A stretch of 64,000 nt of DNA from JACCTU01 sp963848525 (GCA_963848525.1 CAWKDZ010000003.1:506500-570499); one strand, 5' to 3'. Numbered from the stretch's first letter, positions 47,982 to 57,214 are shown. The notes: generated from the sequence alone by a model not told the origin. Numbers and translations are program-made.

Positions 47982-48474
47982 GGTTCTGCCGGAGTACCAC
48001 TTCGACGAGCGGCACGAGCGGCGCGTCGACGCGCCGCCGGAGCGTGTGTTCGCGGCCGTCCGGGAGCTGACCGTGGGCGACTCGCGCGTCGTGCGAGCGC
48101 TCGTGCGGCTGCGGGGCCTGCACGCGGACGCGTCGCGCCCGGTCTTCGACGAGATGCGCCGCGCCGGGTTCGAGGTCGTCGCCGAGGAGCCCGGACGCGA
48201 GGTGGTCATAGCCGCGGTCGGTCGGCCCTGGCAGCTGCGCCGCGGCCAGCGGCCGGCGGTCGCCGACTTCCGCGCCTTCGCGGAGCCGGGCTACGCGAAG
48301 ATGGCGATGAACTTCAGGCTCGACGACGGCGTGCTCTCGACCGAGACGCGCGTCTTCCTCACCGACGAGCACGCGCGCCGGGCGTTCCGGCGCTACTGGC
48401 TCGTGATCCGTCCGTTCAGCGGCTTGATCCGCCGACTCTGGCTCCGCGGGATCGCGCGCCGGGCCAGCGCCTAG
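47965..48474 (+). CDS. SRPBCC/DUF2867-like lipid-pocket protein
   Basis: 169 residues from the TTG at 47965. START-like helix-grip features: HFDERHERRVDAPPERVFAAVREL, DFRAFAEPGYAKMAMNFRLDDGVLSTETRVFLTDEHARRAFRRYWLVIRPFSGLIRRLWLRG. The last helix matches the DUF2867-type proteins in which a hydrophobic pocket is closed by a C-terminal helix. Ligand unknown; a lipid would fit the membrane-stress operon. It overlaps pspA (convergent) by 4 bases. Confidence 0.8.
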   Translation: MTLLSEVLPEYHFDERHERRVDAPPERVFAAVRELTVGDSRVVRALVRLRGLHADASRPVFDEMRRAGFEVVAEEPGREVVIAAVGRPWQLRRGQRPAVADFRAFAEPGYAKMAMNFRLDDGVLSTETRVFLTDEHARRAFRRYWLVIRPFSGLIRRLWLRGIARRASA

Positions 48475-49202
48475 TCCTCGAGCTCCTTCTGCTTCTCGCC
48501 CGAGCCGACCTGGGCCTTGAGCGCCTCGAGCTCGCGGTCGACCTGGTTCGTCGACTGGATCTGCTCGAGCTCGCGGTCGAGGGCCGTCTTGTCGCCCGCG
48601 GTGATCTCGTCGAGCGTGCCGGACTCGATCAGCTCCTCGATCGCTCCCGCTCGCGCCTGCATCGTCTCGGTCTTGTCCTTCGCGCGCTGGATCGCGAGCC
48701 CGGTGTCGGCCATCTGGTCGCCGATCCCCGTCGCGGCCTCGCTGATCCGCACCTGCGCCTCGGCCGCCGAGTACTGCGCCTTGATCACTTCCTTCTCGGA
48801 GCGGAACGCCTCGACCTTGGCGGTCAGCTGCTTCTCGGAGGAGACGAGCTTCTCCTGCTGCTGCTCGAGCTGCTCGACCTGGAGGTCGAGGTCCTGGAGC
48901 TGGCGCTGGACGAGCGCCTTCCGCTCGAGCGCCTGGCGGGCGAGGTCCTCGCGCCCCGCGGTGATCGCTTCGCGCGCCTGCGTCTCGAGCTTGACGACGT
49001 TCTGCTCGAGCTGGGCGGTCTGCATCTTCAGCCGCTTCTTCGACGTCGTCACGTCGACGACGCCGCGCTTGACGTCCTGCAGCAGGCGGAGCTGCTGCTC
49101 GTACGAGTAGTCCAGGGTCTCCGTGGGGTTCTCGGCGCGGTCGAGAAGTCGGGAGAGCTTCGCCTTGATCACCGTCGCGGCGCGTGAGAACAGGCCGGCC
49201 AT
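48471..49202 (-). CDS. pspA: Phage shock protein A (PspA/IM30/ESCRT-III family)
   Basis: 243 residues, almost all helical coiled coil. The amphipathic N-terminal helix (GLFSRAATVIKAKLSRLLDRAENP) is the membrane-binding part; LDYSYEQQLRLLQDVKRGVVDVTTSKKRLK starts the long hairpin. The protein oligomerises on stressed membranes. It faces htpX-pspAB-SRPBCC on the opposite strand with a 4-base overlap, so the stress genes are split over two convergent units. Confidence 0.95.
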   Translation of the reverse strand: MAGLFSRAATVIKAKLSRLLDRAENPTETLDYSYEQQLRLLQDVKRGVVDVTTSKKRLKMQTAQLEQNVVKLETQAREAITAGREDLARQALERKALVQRQLQDLDLQVEQLEQQQEKLVSSEKQLTAKVEAFRSEKEVIKAQYSAAEAQVRISEAATGIGDQMADTGLAIQRAKDKTETMQARAGAIEELIESGTLDEITAGDKTALDRELEQIQSTNQVDRELEALKAQVGSGEKQKELED

Positions 49203-49239
49203 CGATCCTCCGTTTCGTTTGCCGCGTTAGCCTACCCGC

Positions 49240-49884
49240 GTGCCCGTCGAGCGAAGCATGCACCCGGAGTGGCTCTCGAACGCCTACCTCGCGTGGGACG
49301 AGCAGACGCGGGAGGCGTACTTCGTCGACAGCGGCGCACCGCTCGAGCCGCTGCTCGAAGTCGTCGAGCGGGAGGGTCTCGAGGTGAAGGCGCTGCTGAC
49401 GACCCACACGCACCACGACCACGTCTCGGGCGACGAGGAGCTCGAGCGGCGCTTCGGCGTCCAGGGGACGCAGCAGGCCGAGTGGGCGCGAGGCATCCCG
49501 ACGCCGGGGCACGCCGACGACCACGTGACGTTCGTCGTCGACGACCTCTGCTTCTCGGGCGACCTGCTCTTCAAGGACGCGGTCGGCGGCGGCGACGCCG
49601 CGCAGGTGCGCGAGTCGGTGTTCAAGCTGCTCGAGCTCTCCGACGAGATGCGCGTGCTGCCCGGGCACACCGAGGAGACGACGATCGGGCGCGAGCGCGA
49701 GGAGAACCCGTTCCTCCGCTACTGGCTCGGCAGCGCCCCCTCGATCGACGAGCCCGTCCGGGTCGAGGGTGACGCCGCGACGCTCGTCGTCTGGTCGCCG
49801 GACTACGACGGCAAGGGCAAGGCGCTCGTCCGCTTCGCCGACGGCGGCGAGCGGATCGTCGGCGGCTCGCGCGTCGAGCGCTAA
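49240..49884 (+). CDS. MBL-fold metallohydrolase (glyoxalase II-like)
   Basis: 214 residues from a GTG. Zinc motif THTHHDHVSGDEEL, second site in TPGHADDHVTF (His), CFSGDLLFKDAVGG (bridging Asp), and LPGHTEETTIGREREENPFL, which has the extra ligand and the C-terminal helix typical of hydroxyacylglutathione hydrolase or sulfur-dioxygenase-like proteins. Divergent from pspA. Confidence 0.9.
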   Translation: MPVERSMHPEWLSNAYLAWDEQTREAYFVDSGAPLEPLLEVVEREGLEVKALLTTHTHHDHVSGDEELERRFGVQGTQQAEWARGIPTPGHADDHVTFVVDDLCFSGDLLFKDAVGGGDAAQVRESVFKLLELSDEMRVLPGHTEETTIGREREENPFLRYWLGSAPSIDEPVRVEGDAATLVVWSPDYDGKGKALVRFADGGERIVGGSRVER

Positions 49885-49912
49885 CGCACTCCGCCTCCGG
49901 GCGTCTGAGTGG

Positions 49913-50728
49913 ATGGTGGCGTCGCCGCGGATGACCGGGACGTGCGAGGACGGGCGCAGTTTCACCCGCGCCGTCGTCGGTCCGTTCGAGGTGACGCGAA
50001 TCTCGTTCCCGCCCTCGTACCGCCACGGCACGATCGACCCCGAGCGCGGCTACGTGGTGGTGCTCCTCGATGGCGCCGTCTGCAAGACGTTCGTCGGTGA
50101 CGCGTTCACGCTCTCGCGCGACAGCTTCGCGACGCTGCCTGCGGGCTCTGCGCACTCGAGCGAGTTCGCCACGCCCGGCACTCAGGTCCTCGCCGTCAGA
50201 TCCGCCGAGCTCGACTCGCCTGCGCCCTTCGGCTCGTTGCTCGAGCGTCGGCGCCACCTGCGCGCGTCAGCGTCGACGGGCCTCGCGTGGCGGATGGCCG
50301 GCGAGCTGCAGGCGCGCGACGCCGGGTGGGCGCTCGCGCTCGAAGGGCTCGCGCTGGAGCTGCTCGCGCTCTCGACGCGGGCGGGCGATGAGCGGCTTGG
50401 AGGCGGGACGGCCTGGCTCCGCATCGTCCGCGACCTCATGCACGAGCGCGTGCCGGAGCTGCCGTCGCTGACCGCGCTGGCAGAGACGGTCGGCCGGCAC
50501 CCTACGCACGTCGCCCGCGCGTTCCGTCGCGAGTACGGCGTGACCGTCGCCGAGTACGCACGAACGCTCCGGCTCGACTGGGCGGCCGCGCAGCTCCAGC
50601 TCGACGGCGCGCCGCTGGCCCGCATCGCCGCGGACGCAGGCTTCGCCGACCAGAGCCACTTCACGCGGGCGTTCCGGCGCCACACGGGGGTGACGCCGGG
50701 ACGCTACCGCGCGCTGGCGCAGCGCTAG
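49913..50728 (+). CDS. AraC-family transcriptional regulator
   Basis: About 271 residues from the ATG at 49913 (an ATG at 49931 is possible). The N-terminal half is a cupin-like sensor domain (FEVTRISFPPSYRHGTIDPERGYVVVLLDG, TLPAGSAHSSEF) with several His. The C-terminal 100 residues hold two HTHs: LTALAETVGRHPTHVARAFRREYGVTVAEY and LARIAADAGFADQSHFTRAFRRHTGVTPGRYR. The ligand and target are not evident. Ends overlapping the convergent secreted-protein gene by 3 bases. Confidence 0.9.
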   Translation: MVASPRMTGTCEDGRSFTRAVVGPFEVTRISFPPSYRHGTIDPERGYVVVLLDGAVCKTFVGDAFTLSRDSFATLPAGSAHSSEFATPGTQVLAVRSAELDSPAPFGSLLERRRHLRASASTGLAWRMAGELQARDAGWALALEGLALELLALSTRAGDERLGGGTAWLRIVRDLMHERVPELPSLTALAETVGRHPTHVARAFRREYGVTVAEYARTLRLDWAAAQLQLDGAPLARIAADAGFADQSHFTRAFRRHTGVTPGRYRALAQR

Positions 50729-51240
50729 CTGCTCTTGACCTTCAGGTCGCCAGCGTCCAGGAAGAACGGGAAGCGGACGACGGGGTGGTCGTCGCAGTAC
50801 TGCTGCGCCTCCCCCGCGGCGCCCGCACCGACCGTCGAGGACATGTCCGGCGGGTCGTAAGGGCTGGCATTGCCGTTGTCCTGGGCCTGGAACCACATGT
50901 CGAGGCCGACGAGGCTCGCGCGCGAGCTCTCCTCGATGATGCCCCCGACCCAGACCTGGTTCCCGCTGAAGTGGGCACAGGTGAGCGAGCCGCTCACGGT
51001 CAGCTCGACGCCGTCGCGCACCTGCCGGTAGTCGAACTGGCCGGTCACGCTGCCGTCGGCACGGAGCTTGACCTTCCAGGTGAACGGGCGGACGTCGAAG
51101 ACGCTCCCCGCCGCGGTGCCGCTGAACCCGTACTTGCCGCTCGCGAGCGCGACCAGGTCGCCGCCCCCGTCGGTTGCAGTTGCCGACGCGGCGATCGCAA
51201 GTGACACGATGCTCGCGAGCAGGACCGTCAGACGCTTCAT
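50725..51240 (-). CDS. Small secreted protein of unknown function
   Basis: 171 residues from the ATG at 51238-51240. Signal peptide (LTVLLASIVSLAIAASATA). The mature part is beta-rich (ASGKYGFSGTAAGSVFDVRPFTWKVKLRADGSVTGQFDYRQ, TVSGSLTCAHFSGNQVWVGGIIEES) with two Cys. The pattern is seen in secreted actinobacterial hypothetical proteins with a single beta-barrel-like domain. Function unknown. Confidence 0.75.
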   Translation of the reverse strand: MKRLTVLLASIVSLAIAASATATDGGGDLVALASGKYGFSGTAAGSVFDVRPFTWKVKLRADGSVTGQFDYRQVRDGVELTVSGSLTCAHFSGNQVWVGGIIEESSRASLVGLDMWFQAQDNGNASPYDPPDMSSTVGAGAAGEAQQYCDDHPVVRFPFFLDAGDLKVKSS

Positions 51241-51435
51241 CGTCAGCCTCCAGAGTGGTTGCGGCGACGCTAGGCCGGAGCGCGGGCGCGCGTCTTGAAC
51301 GAACCGCACCGTTGGTACGCCGTTAGCGGACGAAGCCGTTGTCAGAGTTCTGTTAAGAACGCGGCCCAGGGGGACTTACATGCGCGCACGGGGGCATGTG
51401 GCCGTGGTGACGGGCCGCCCCGTCGCCGCCGTCCC

Positions 51436-51924
51436 ATGGAGGTCAGAGTCGAACAGGACCGGACGTCTGAGGCTGCCCGTCGCAGCGGCGCGGTCAGAGG
51501 ACGCTTGCGCGACGCCTGGGTGGCGCTCATGTCCGCCCTTGTCGTCTCGCTGCTCGTCGCGTACGTCTTCGCCGCGCCGACGGCCGAGCTGACGGCGTCG
51601 GTTGGCCCGCCCGTGCCGCGGCCCGGCCCGACCGCGGTCGTTCAGGGTCGGGTGCTCGAAGCGGACGGAGGCGGTCTCGAGGGCGCGCGGATCGAGGTGC
51701 GCGGTGCCGGGAAGGAGGCGGCCGACGTGAGCGCCGATGACGGACGCTTCCGCGTCGAGCTCCGGGGACGCTGCACGTCGTACCTCATCTCGCTTCAGGC
51801 GGACGCGGCCGGGTCGCCGGTCGAGACCGAGTCCCAGCGGCGGATCTGCCCGGGGGACGCAGTGCCGGTGGTCGCTCAGGTCGTCACGCACGGACACTTC
51901 ATCTGGGTGCCGGGGCCGCGCTGA
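51436..51924 (+). CDS. Membrane-anchored protein with a carboxypeptidase-regulatory-like domain
   Basis: 162 residues from the ATG at 51436. One membrane helix (WVALMSALVVSLLVAYVFAAP, about 28-48), then a Pro-rich linker and a transthyretin-like CarboxypepD_reg fold (VVQGRVLEADGGGLEGARIEVRG, VSADDGRFRVELRGRC). First of four genes joined by 1-4-base overlaps with a glycosyltransferase, WecB and a deacetylase-like protein. Probably a partner of the polymer machinery; no direct evidence. A perfect inverted repeat GTTCT-GTTA-AGAAC lies at 51347-51360 upstream. Confidence 0.75.
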   Translation: MEVRVEQDRTSEAARRSGAVRGRLRDAWVALMSALVVSLLVAYVFAAPTAELTASVGPPVPRPGPTAVVQGRVLEADGGGLEGARIEVRGAGKEAADVSADDGRFRVELRGRCTSYLISLQADAAGSPVETESQRRICPGDAVPVVAQVVTHGHFIWVPGPR

Positions 51925-53213
51925 TGCAGGTCGACGTCACCTGGCTCGGGTACTTCATGGCCCTCGTCTCGCTCTACTACGTCGCGCTCTTCGTGCTCTC
52001 GCTGCGCGTGTTCTCGCGGCGCGACCCGAACTCGTCGCTGCGGCCGCCGATGGTGCTCGTCGTCCCGGCGCACGACGAGGAGCTCGTGCTCGAGCACACG
52101 CTCGAGAGCCTGCTCCAGCTCGACTACGAGCGCTACGTCGTGATCGTCGTCGACGACGGATCGACCGACCGCACCGCCGAGATCGCGAAGTCGTTCGAGC
52201 CCTCGGGCCGCGTGCTCGTCGTGTCGCGCCCGCCGGAGCTCGCGGGACGGGGCAAGGGCGCAGTGCTGAACGAGGGCTACCGCGTGCTCGACGAGCTGCT
52301 CGAGGAGCGGCATCCGCTCGTCGCGGGCTTCGATCCCGAGGAGGTCGTCTTCGGGGTCGTCGACGCAGACGGCGAGCTCGAGCCGAAGGCGCTGCGCAAG
52401 GTCGCCCGCCTGTTCGCCGACCCGCGCGTCGGCGGCGTCCAGATGGGCGTGATCATCGGCAACGCGCCCGAGGGGCTGCTGCCGCGCTGCCAGGATCTCG
52501 AGTTCGTCGGGTTCAGCCACCTCGCGCAGGCCGCCCGCGATCGCATCGGCTCCGTCGGCCTGGGAGGAAACGGCCAGTTCACGCGGCTGGTCGCTCTCCG
52601 GTCGCTCGGCCGGCTTCCGTGGACCGACTGCCTGACCGAGGACCTCGACCTCGGGCTCCACCTGACGCGGCTCGGCTGGCAGATCAGGTTCTGCCAGGCG
52701 ACCTCGGTGACGCAGCAGGGCGTCCACACCGTCCGCGCGTGGTTGCGGCAGAGGACGCGCTGGGCTCAGGGCCACTACCAGTGCTGGGACCATGTGCCGA
52801 GATTGTTGAGCGCGGCGAACGTGCCGCTCCTGACGCGGCTCGACCTGACGCTGTACCTGCTCTTCGTCGCGTTCGTGATGTTCGTCGCGGCCAACCTCGC
52901 GATCGCGTTTCTCGGCGCGCTCGGTCTGATCACGATCCAGAACGACTTCCTCGGCTTCATCCCGGCGGGCCCTCCCCGGAACCTCGTGATGGCGGTGATC
53001 GGCCTCTGCCCTGTCGTGATGCTGCTCGCGCGCTACCAGCAGCACAGCCCGCATCCGCTCCGCTGGTGGGAGCTGCCGGCGTACGGCGCTGCGTTCGCGC
53101 TCTACGTCTATCTCTGGACGTTCGCTTCCCTGGTCGCGTGGTTCAGGCTCACGGGCGGGCGCGTCGGCTGGGCGAAGACGAGGCGTCTCGCCAAGGGCGC
53201 GCGCGCGGCATGA
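51924..53213 (+). CDS. Processive family 2 glycosyltransferase (membrane synthase)
   Basis: 429 residues. N-terminal membrane helix (FMALVSLYYVALFVLSL), GT-A domain with VVDDGSTDRT, VVDADGEL (DxD), TEDLDLGL (catalytic Asp) and QRTRWAQG (the QxxRW motif of processive synthases), then three or four C-terminal membrane helices. This is the architecture of hyaluronan/cellulose/PNAG-type synthases that make and export a polysaccharide. The stop overlaps wecB (ATGA), so the sugar donor is probably made or modified by its product. Confidence 0.92.
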   Translation: MQVDVTWLGYFMALVSLYYVALFVLSLRVFSRRDPNSSLRPPMVLVVPAHDEELVLEHTLESLLQLDYERYVVIVVDDGSTDRTAEIAKSFEPSGRVLVVSRPPELAGRGKGAVLNEGYRVLDELLEERHPLVAGFDPEEVVFGVVDADGELEPKALRKVARLFADPRVGGVQMGVIIGNAPEGLLPRCQDLEFVGFSHLAQAARDRIGSVGLGGNGQFTRLVALRSLGRLPWTDCLTEDLDLGLHLTRLGWQIRFCQATSVTQQGVHTVRAWLRQRTRWAQGHYQCWDHVPRLLSAANVPLLTRLDLTLYLLFVAFVMFVAANLAIAFLGALGLITIQNDFLGFIPAGPPRNLVMAVIGLCPVVMLLARYQQHSPHPLRWWELPAYGAAFALYVYLWTFASLVAWFRLTGGRVGWAKTRRLAKGARAA

Positions 53214-54322
53214 AGGTTGCAGCGGTCATGGGCACCCGGCCCGAGGTGATCAAGCTCGCTCCCGTCGTCACCGAGCTGCAAAGGCACACGGCCACGGAGG
53301 TCGTGCTCGTCGCGACCGGCCAGCACCGCGAGATGCTCGATCAGATGCTCGAGCTGTTCGGCCTCGTGCCGGACGTCGACCTCGACGTGATGCGCGTCGA
53401 GCAGCGCCTCTCCGAGCTCACGTCCGAGCTGATGCGCGGCCTAGGGGCGACGCTCGCGTCGGTCGAGCCGGACTGGGTGCTCGTGCAGGGCGACACGACG
53501 TCGACCCTGTGCGGAGCGCTTGCCGGCTACTACGCCGGCATTCCCGTGGCGCACGTGGAGGCGGGCCTTCGCAGCGGCGACAACCAGGCCCCGTTTCCCG
53601 AGGAGGGGAACCGGCGGCTCGTGACCCCGCTCGCCGCGCTCCACTTCTGCCCGACCCCGGAGAGCGCCCGCAATCTCGCCGCCGAGTCGATCCCGCCCGA
53701 GCACGTGCGCGTCACCGGCAACACCGTCATCGATGCGCTGCTCTGGGCCGTCGCACGCGCGCGGGAGCTGCCGGCACTTTTGCCCCCGCGTGGGCGAGAC
53801 CGGCGGATCCTGCTCACGGTTCACCGCCGTGAGAACCACGGCGACGCGCTCCGGCACGTTGCGCGCGCGGTCCGCGCGCTCGCCGCGCGCGGCGACACGG
53901 AGATCGTGTTCCCGGTGCACCGGAGCCCTGCGGTGCGCGAGGTCGTCGTTCCGGAGCTCGCGGCGGTGGACGGGGTCCGCCTCTGCGAGCCGCTCGACTA
54001 CCTCGACCTCGTGCAGGTCCTCGACTCTTCCGATCTCGTGCTCACGGATTCCGGCGGCCTCCAGGAAGAGTCCCCGACGCTCGGGAAGCCCGTGCTCGTC
54101 CTGCGCGACAGGACCGAGCGGCCGGAAGCGGTCGAAGCCGGCGTCGCACGGCTCGTCGGCACGCATGCACCTGACGTCTACGAAGCGGCGGCAAGGCTGC
54201 TCGACGATCCCGCCGCCTACGCGGCGATGGCGCATCCCGAGAACCCGTTCGGCGACGGCCGGGCCAGCAGTCGAATCGTGGAGGCACTGCTCGACGCCCA
54301 GCCGCTCGCCCGCGCGGCGTGA
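53210..54322 (+). CDS. wecB: UDP-N-acetylglucosamine 2-epimerase (non-hydrolysing)
   Basis: 370 residues. It converts UDP-GlcNAc to UDP-ManNAc. Family marks: VMGTRPEVIKLAPVV, ATGQHREMLDQML, LVQGDTTSTLCGALAGYYAGIPVAHVEAGLRSGD, PFPEEGNRRL, LLTVHRRENHG, LTDSGGLQEESPTLGKPVLVLRDRTERPEAVEAG. Overlaps the synthase (4 bases) and the next gene (4 bases). In this context it probably supplies ManNAc for the polymer. Confidence 0.95.
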   Translation: MKVAAVMGTRPEVIKLAPVVTELQRHTATEVVLVATGQHREMLDQMLELFGLVPDVDLDVMRVEQRLSELTSELMRGLGATLASVEPDWVLVQGDTTSTLCGALAGYYAGIPVAHVEAGLRSGDNQAPFPEEGNRRLVTPLAALHFCPTPESARNLAAESIPPEHVRVTGNTVIDALLWAVARARELPALLPPRGRDRRILLTVHRRENHGDALRHVARAVRALAARGDTEIVFPVHRSPAVREVVVPELAAVDGVRLCEPLDYLDLVQVLDSSDLVLTDSGGLQEESPTLGKPVLVLRDRTERPEAVEAGVARLVGTHAPDVYEAAARLLDDPAAYAAMAHPENPFGDGRASSRIVEALLDAQPLARAA

Positions 54323-55921
54323 CACGCCTCGGCGGGCGCTGGATCCCGTTCGCGGTCGTCGCGGCGATCGCGGCGTTCTTCGTCCTGCCGGTCGCGCGAC
54401 TGTCCGGGGACGACGACCCCGACCTCGCGCCGACGCGCGTCGCCGCCAAGCTCCCGGCGGCTCCCCGCATCCCGGTCGCGGCGACGATGCCTCGCGAGGC
54501 CCGACCGCGACGTCCGCACGCTCGTCCTCTACGACGTCTCCGGGCGCTGGGGCTGGCTCGGCGAGCTGCACGCGACGTTCGCGGCGAACCTCGCCGGCCA
54601 CTTCGGCGAGGTGGATGCCAAGCCCGCCGTTCGCTATCGGGACGGCGAGGTCGAGCGCTACACGGCGCTCGTCTACATCGGGTCGTCGCACGGCGAGCGC
54701 CTACCGGCGGCGCTGCTCGACGACGTGCGCGAGACGGCCCGGCCCGTGGTCTGGCTCGGCGAGAACGTCGACCGCCTCGGGTGGTCGGTCGCGCGCGACC
54801 GCTCGACCGTTGCCAGCGTCCGCTACAAGGGCCGGGCGCTGACACGGTGGACGCGACGCACCGGAGGGCATCATCCGCGCGTCGAGTCGACGACTCCGAG
54901 GTTCTTGCGCGCGCGGTCCGCGCCGACGGATCGTCGTTCCCGTGGGCCGTGCGCTCCCGGAACGTCACCTACGTCGGCGAGGTGCCGTTCACGTACACGA
55001 GCGAGACCGACCGGGTCCTGATCTTCGCCGACCTGCTCTTCGACGCGCTGGCTCCGGACACGCGCGAACGCCACCGGGCGCTCGTGCGGCTCGAGGACAT
55101 CCATCCGCGCACGCGACCCGCGCGAGCTCCGTAGGGCCGCGGACTACCTGCACGCGAAGGCGATCCCGTTCGGGTTCGGCGTCAGCCCTCACTACCGCGA
55201 CCCACAGGGCCGCGAGGATCCGCCGCACCGGCTGCGCTTGTCTCAGGCGCCGGAGCTGGTGGCCGCCATGCGTTACCTCGAGCAAAAGGGCGGAGTCCTC
55301 GTCGGCCACGGGTACACGCACCAGTGGGACGGCGCGAGCAACCCGTACAACGGCGTCACCGGCGACGACGTCGAGTTCTTCCGGGTCACGGAGGACGACG
55401 ACGGCGCAACGAAGAACGTCGGTCCGCTCCCCGCCGACGATTCCGTCGAGTGGGCCGAGCGCCGGCTCGTCGCGGCGAACCGCGAGTTCGAGGCGGCCGG
55501 CTTGCGCGCGCCCCGGATCTTCGAGTTCCCGCACTACACGGCCTCCGCGCGCGCGTACCGGGCGGCCTCGCGGCGGTTCGCCGTCCGCTGGGAACGCGGC
55601 CTGTACTACGGCGGCGTGCTCTCGGGCGGTGCCGTCCGCCACGACCGGGTCGTCGGCCAGTTCTTCCCCTACGTCGTGCGCGACGCGTACGGAAGCAAGG
55701 TGCTCCCCGAGAACCTCGGCTCGATCGCGCCGTCCACCTGGCACTCGTACAAGTCGCGGCTGCCCGCCGACCTGATCCGCGCCGCCCGCGCGAACCTCGT
55801 CGTCCGCGACGGCTTCGCCTCCTTCTACTTCCACACGTTCCTGGACCTCGACTACCTGAAGCGAACGGTCGAGGGGATCGAGGCCCTCGGCTACAGGTTC
55901 GTCAGCCCGGCGAGCCTCTGA
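54319..55921 (+). CDS. DUF2334-type polysaccharide deacetylase-like protein, broken by frameshifts
   Basis: About 530 residues if corrected. It starts with a GTG overlapping the wecB stop: signal/anchor WIPFAVVAAIAAFFVLPVARL. Homology then changes frame near 54500 (VRTLVLYDVSGRWGWLGELHATFAANL), again between about 54845 and 54895 (DDSEVLARAVRADG ... VRLEDIHPRT), and near 55113 (DYLHAKAIPFGFGVSPHY ... GHGYTHQWDG ... FEFPHYTAS). The Asp in LEDIHPRT, the YTHQW and FPHYT blocks are those of DUF2334 proteins, a branch of the NodB-like deacetylase fold. The role would be to deacetylate the polymer made by the genes upstream. Confidence 0.72.
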
Positions 55922-56024
55922 CGCCCTCGGGCAGGGGCGGCCAGAGCCTCGACCGCGGGCGCTCAGATGGAGATCCCGAATCGGACGGATCGTCAGCAGA
56001 CCGGCGCTACACTGATTCGTCCGA

Positions 56025-56097
56025 GGGGCTATAGCTCAGTTGGGAGAGCGCCTGGATCGCACCCAGGAGGTCGCCGGTTCGAGTCCGGCTAGCTCCA
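56025..56097 (+). tRNA. tRNA-Ala (anticodon CGC)
   Basis: 73 bases: acceptor GGGGCTA/TAGCTCC with one G-T pair and discriminator A, D-arm GCTC/GAGC, anticodon stem CCTGG/CCAGG with loop ATCGCAC, T-arm GCCGG TTCGAGT CCGGC. Followed by a terminator and then decayed sequence. Confidence 0.97.
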
Positions 56098-56103
56098 TAT
56101 GAC

Positions 56104-56130
56104 AAGCCCCTGCTCCGGCGGGGGTTTCTT
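56104..56130 (+). terminator. Intrinsic terminator after tRNA-Ala
   Basis: GCCCCTGC and GCGGGGGT pair around TCCG, and TTTCTT follows directly. One of the few hairpins in the window with a T-tract. Confidence 0.8.
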
Positions 56131-56247
56131 ACGCACGGCGACAGAGACGCGGCCGGTACGTGCTACCGACGTGCTACCAAACCAGTGTCGTCACCCGTCG
56201 CCAAGCCGCCGGCTCCCCGTGTTTGTGCGTGCTTAGACCCTGATCCC

Positions 56248-56563
56248 TTACGCGAGCGTGGGCGCATGCCGGTACGGCTCAAGCGGCCACTTCCACTCGC
56301 CCTCGGCGGCAGCGAGGACCCGTGCGGGACCGCGACCTACCCTCCGTTGCGAGGCTAAGCCGCTGCAGTATCGCGGCGCGCTCCTCCGGTCGAATTCTGT
56401 CCCATCTGGGACAGGATTTGCGGCGCAACCACGCGACAACAAGATCTGCCCAACTGGCGTCCGGGCGCCACGATCCTGCCTTCGGCGGGTCGTGGCCTCC
56501 GGGTCGTCGCGGTTCGGCCGCCAGCGGCGGACGACAGATGACGTTGTCGAGGCAGTCGAACAT
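56248..56563 (-). pseudogene. Small gene of possible mobile origin, frameshifted
   Basis: From the ATG at 56561-56563 the frame reads MFDCLDNVICRPPLAAEPRR ... SWADLVVAWLRRKSCPRWDRIRPEERAAILQRLSLATEG, then falls into arginine-rich sequence and stops at 56279. In the +1 frame GPARVLAAAEGEWKWPLEPYRHAPTLA follows and stops at 56248, so one extra base is likely near 56340-56350. I do not recognise the family. Its ATG overlaps the stop of a second small frame upstream (see next entry). Size, overlaps and place next to a tRNA gene suggest the end of an integrated element. Confidence 0.45.
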
Positions 56564-56722
56564 CACCCGTCCCCCTTCGGGCTGGTCAGAGCGCTCACGA
56601 TCGGCTCCCACTCGACCAGGCGGGCGATCGCCGCGTTCAGCTCCTGCCGGTCGGCGTAGCTGACCAACTCCCCGTACACGCCGCCGGCGAGCTCGTCGTC
56701 GCTCGCGAGCGGATGGCAGGGC
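56563..56722 (-). pseudogene. Truncated small frame upstream of 56248-56563
   Basis: The frame reads LASDDELAGGVYGELVSYAD then RQELNAAIARLVEWEPIV and SALTSPKGDG, and stops at 56563-56565, overlapping the next ATG (TGATG). No good start codon is left; the 5' part meets the carboxylesterase fragment on the other strand. It looks like a real protein by composition, but I do not recognise it. Confidence 0.35.
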
Positions 56723-57194
56723 TGCGGCGATCGCGGCCGAGTACCCGCTCGACGCGTACCCGGCGCCGGTCGTGGCCTTGAGCACGCTCGTCTCGGACGC
56801 GAACTTCGCGTGTCCGGCGCTCCAGGTGGACCGCTGGACGTCGAGGCGCGCGCCGACCTTCGCTTACCAGTTCAACGACGACACCGCGCCCCATCGCCTG
56901 GCACCGCCCGGCGCGCTGCCCCCCATTGCGACACACTCGTCCGAGCTCCAGTACCTATTCGACCTGCCGAACCTGCCGTTCCCGGGGACCCTCAACCCCG
57001 ACCAGGAGGCACTCGCGGGCAGCATGCGCGCGGCCTGGGCGAACTTCGCCGCGAACGGCGACCCGTCATCGGCGACAATCCCCTGGCCTTCGTTCAACGA
57101 CCGTGCGCAGGTGCTGTCGCTCGAGTCTCCGCAGCCACAGGTCGACACGAGCTTCGCCACGACCCACCACTGCTCGTTCTGGGCCGTCGGATGA
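56720..57194 (+). pseudogene. C-terminal fragment of a type-B carboxylesterase
   Basis: In the frame of the TTG at 56772, open back to about 56720, the reading is AAAIAAEYPLDAYPAPVVAL, SDANFACPALQVDRW, APTFAYQFND, ATHSSELQYLFDLP with the catalytic His region, AGSMRAAWANFAANGDPS and HHCSFWA. That is the last 150 residues of bacterial carboxylesterases (COesterase family, about 500 residues). The N-terminal two thirds, with the GESAG nucleophile, are missing and replaced by the small minus-strand frames. A clean remnant left by a deletion or insertion. Confidence 0.8.
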
Positions 57195-57214
57195 CTCACG
57201 GCCCCGTCTCCACG

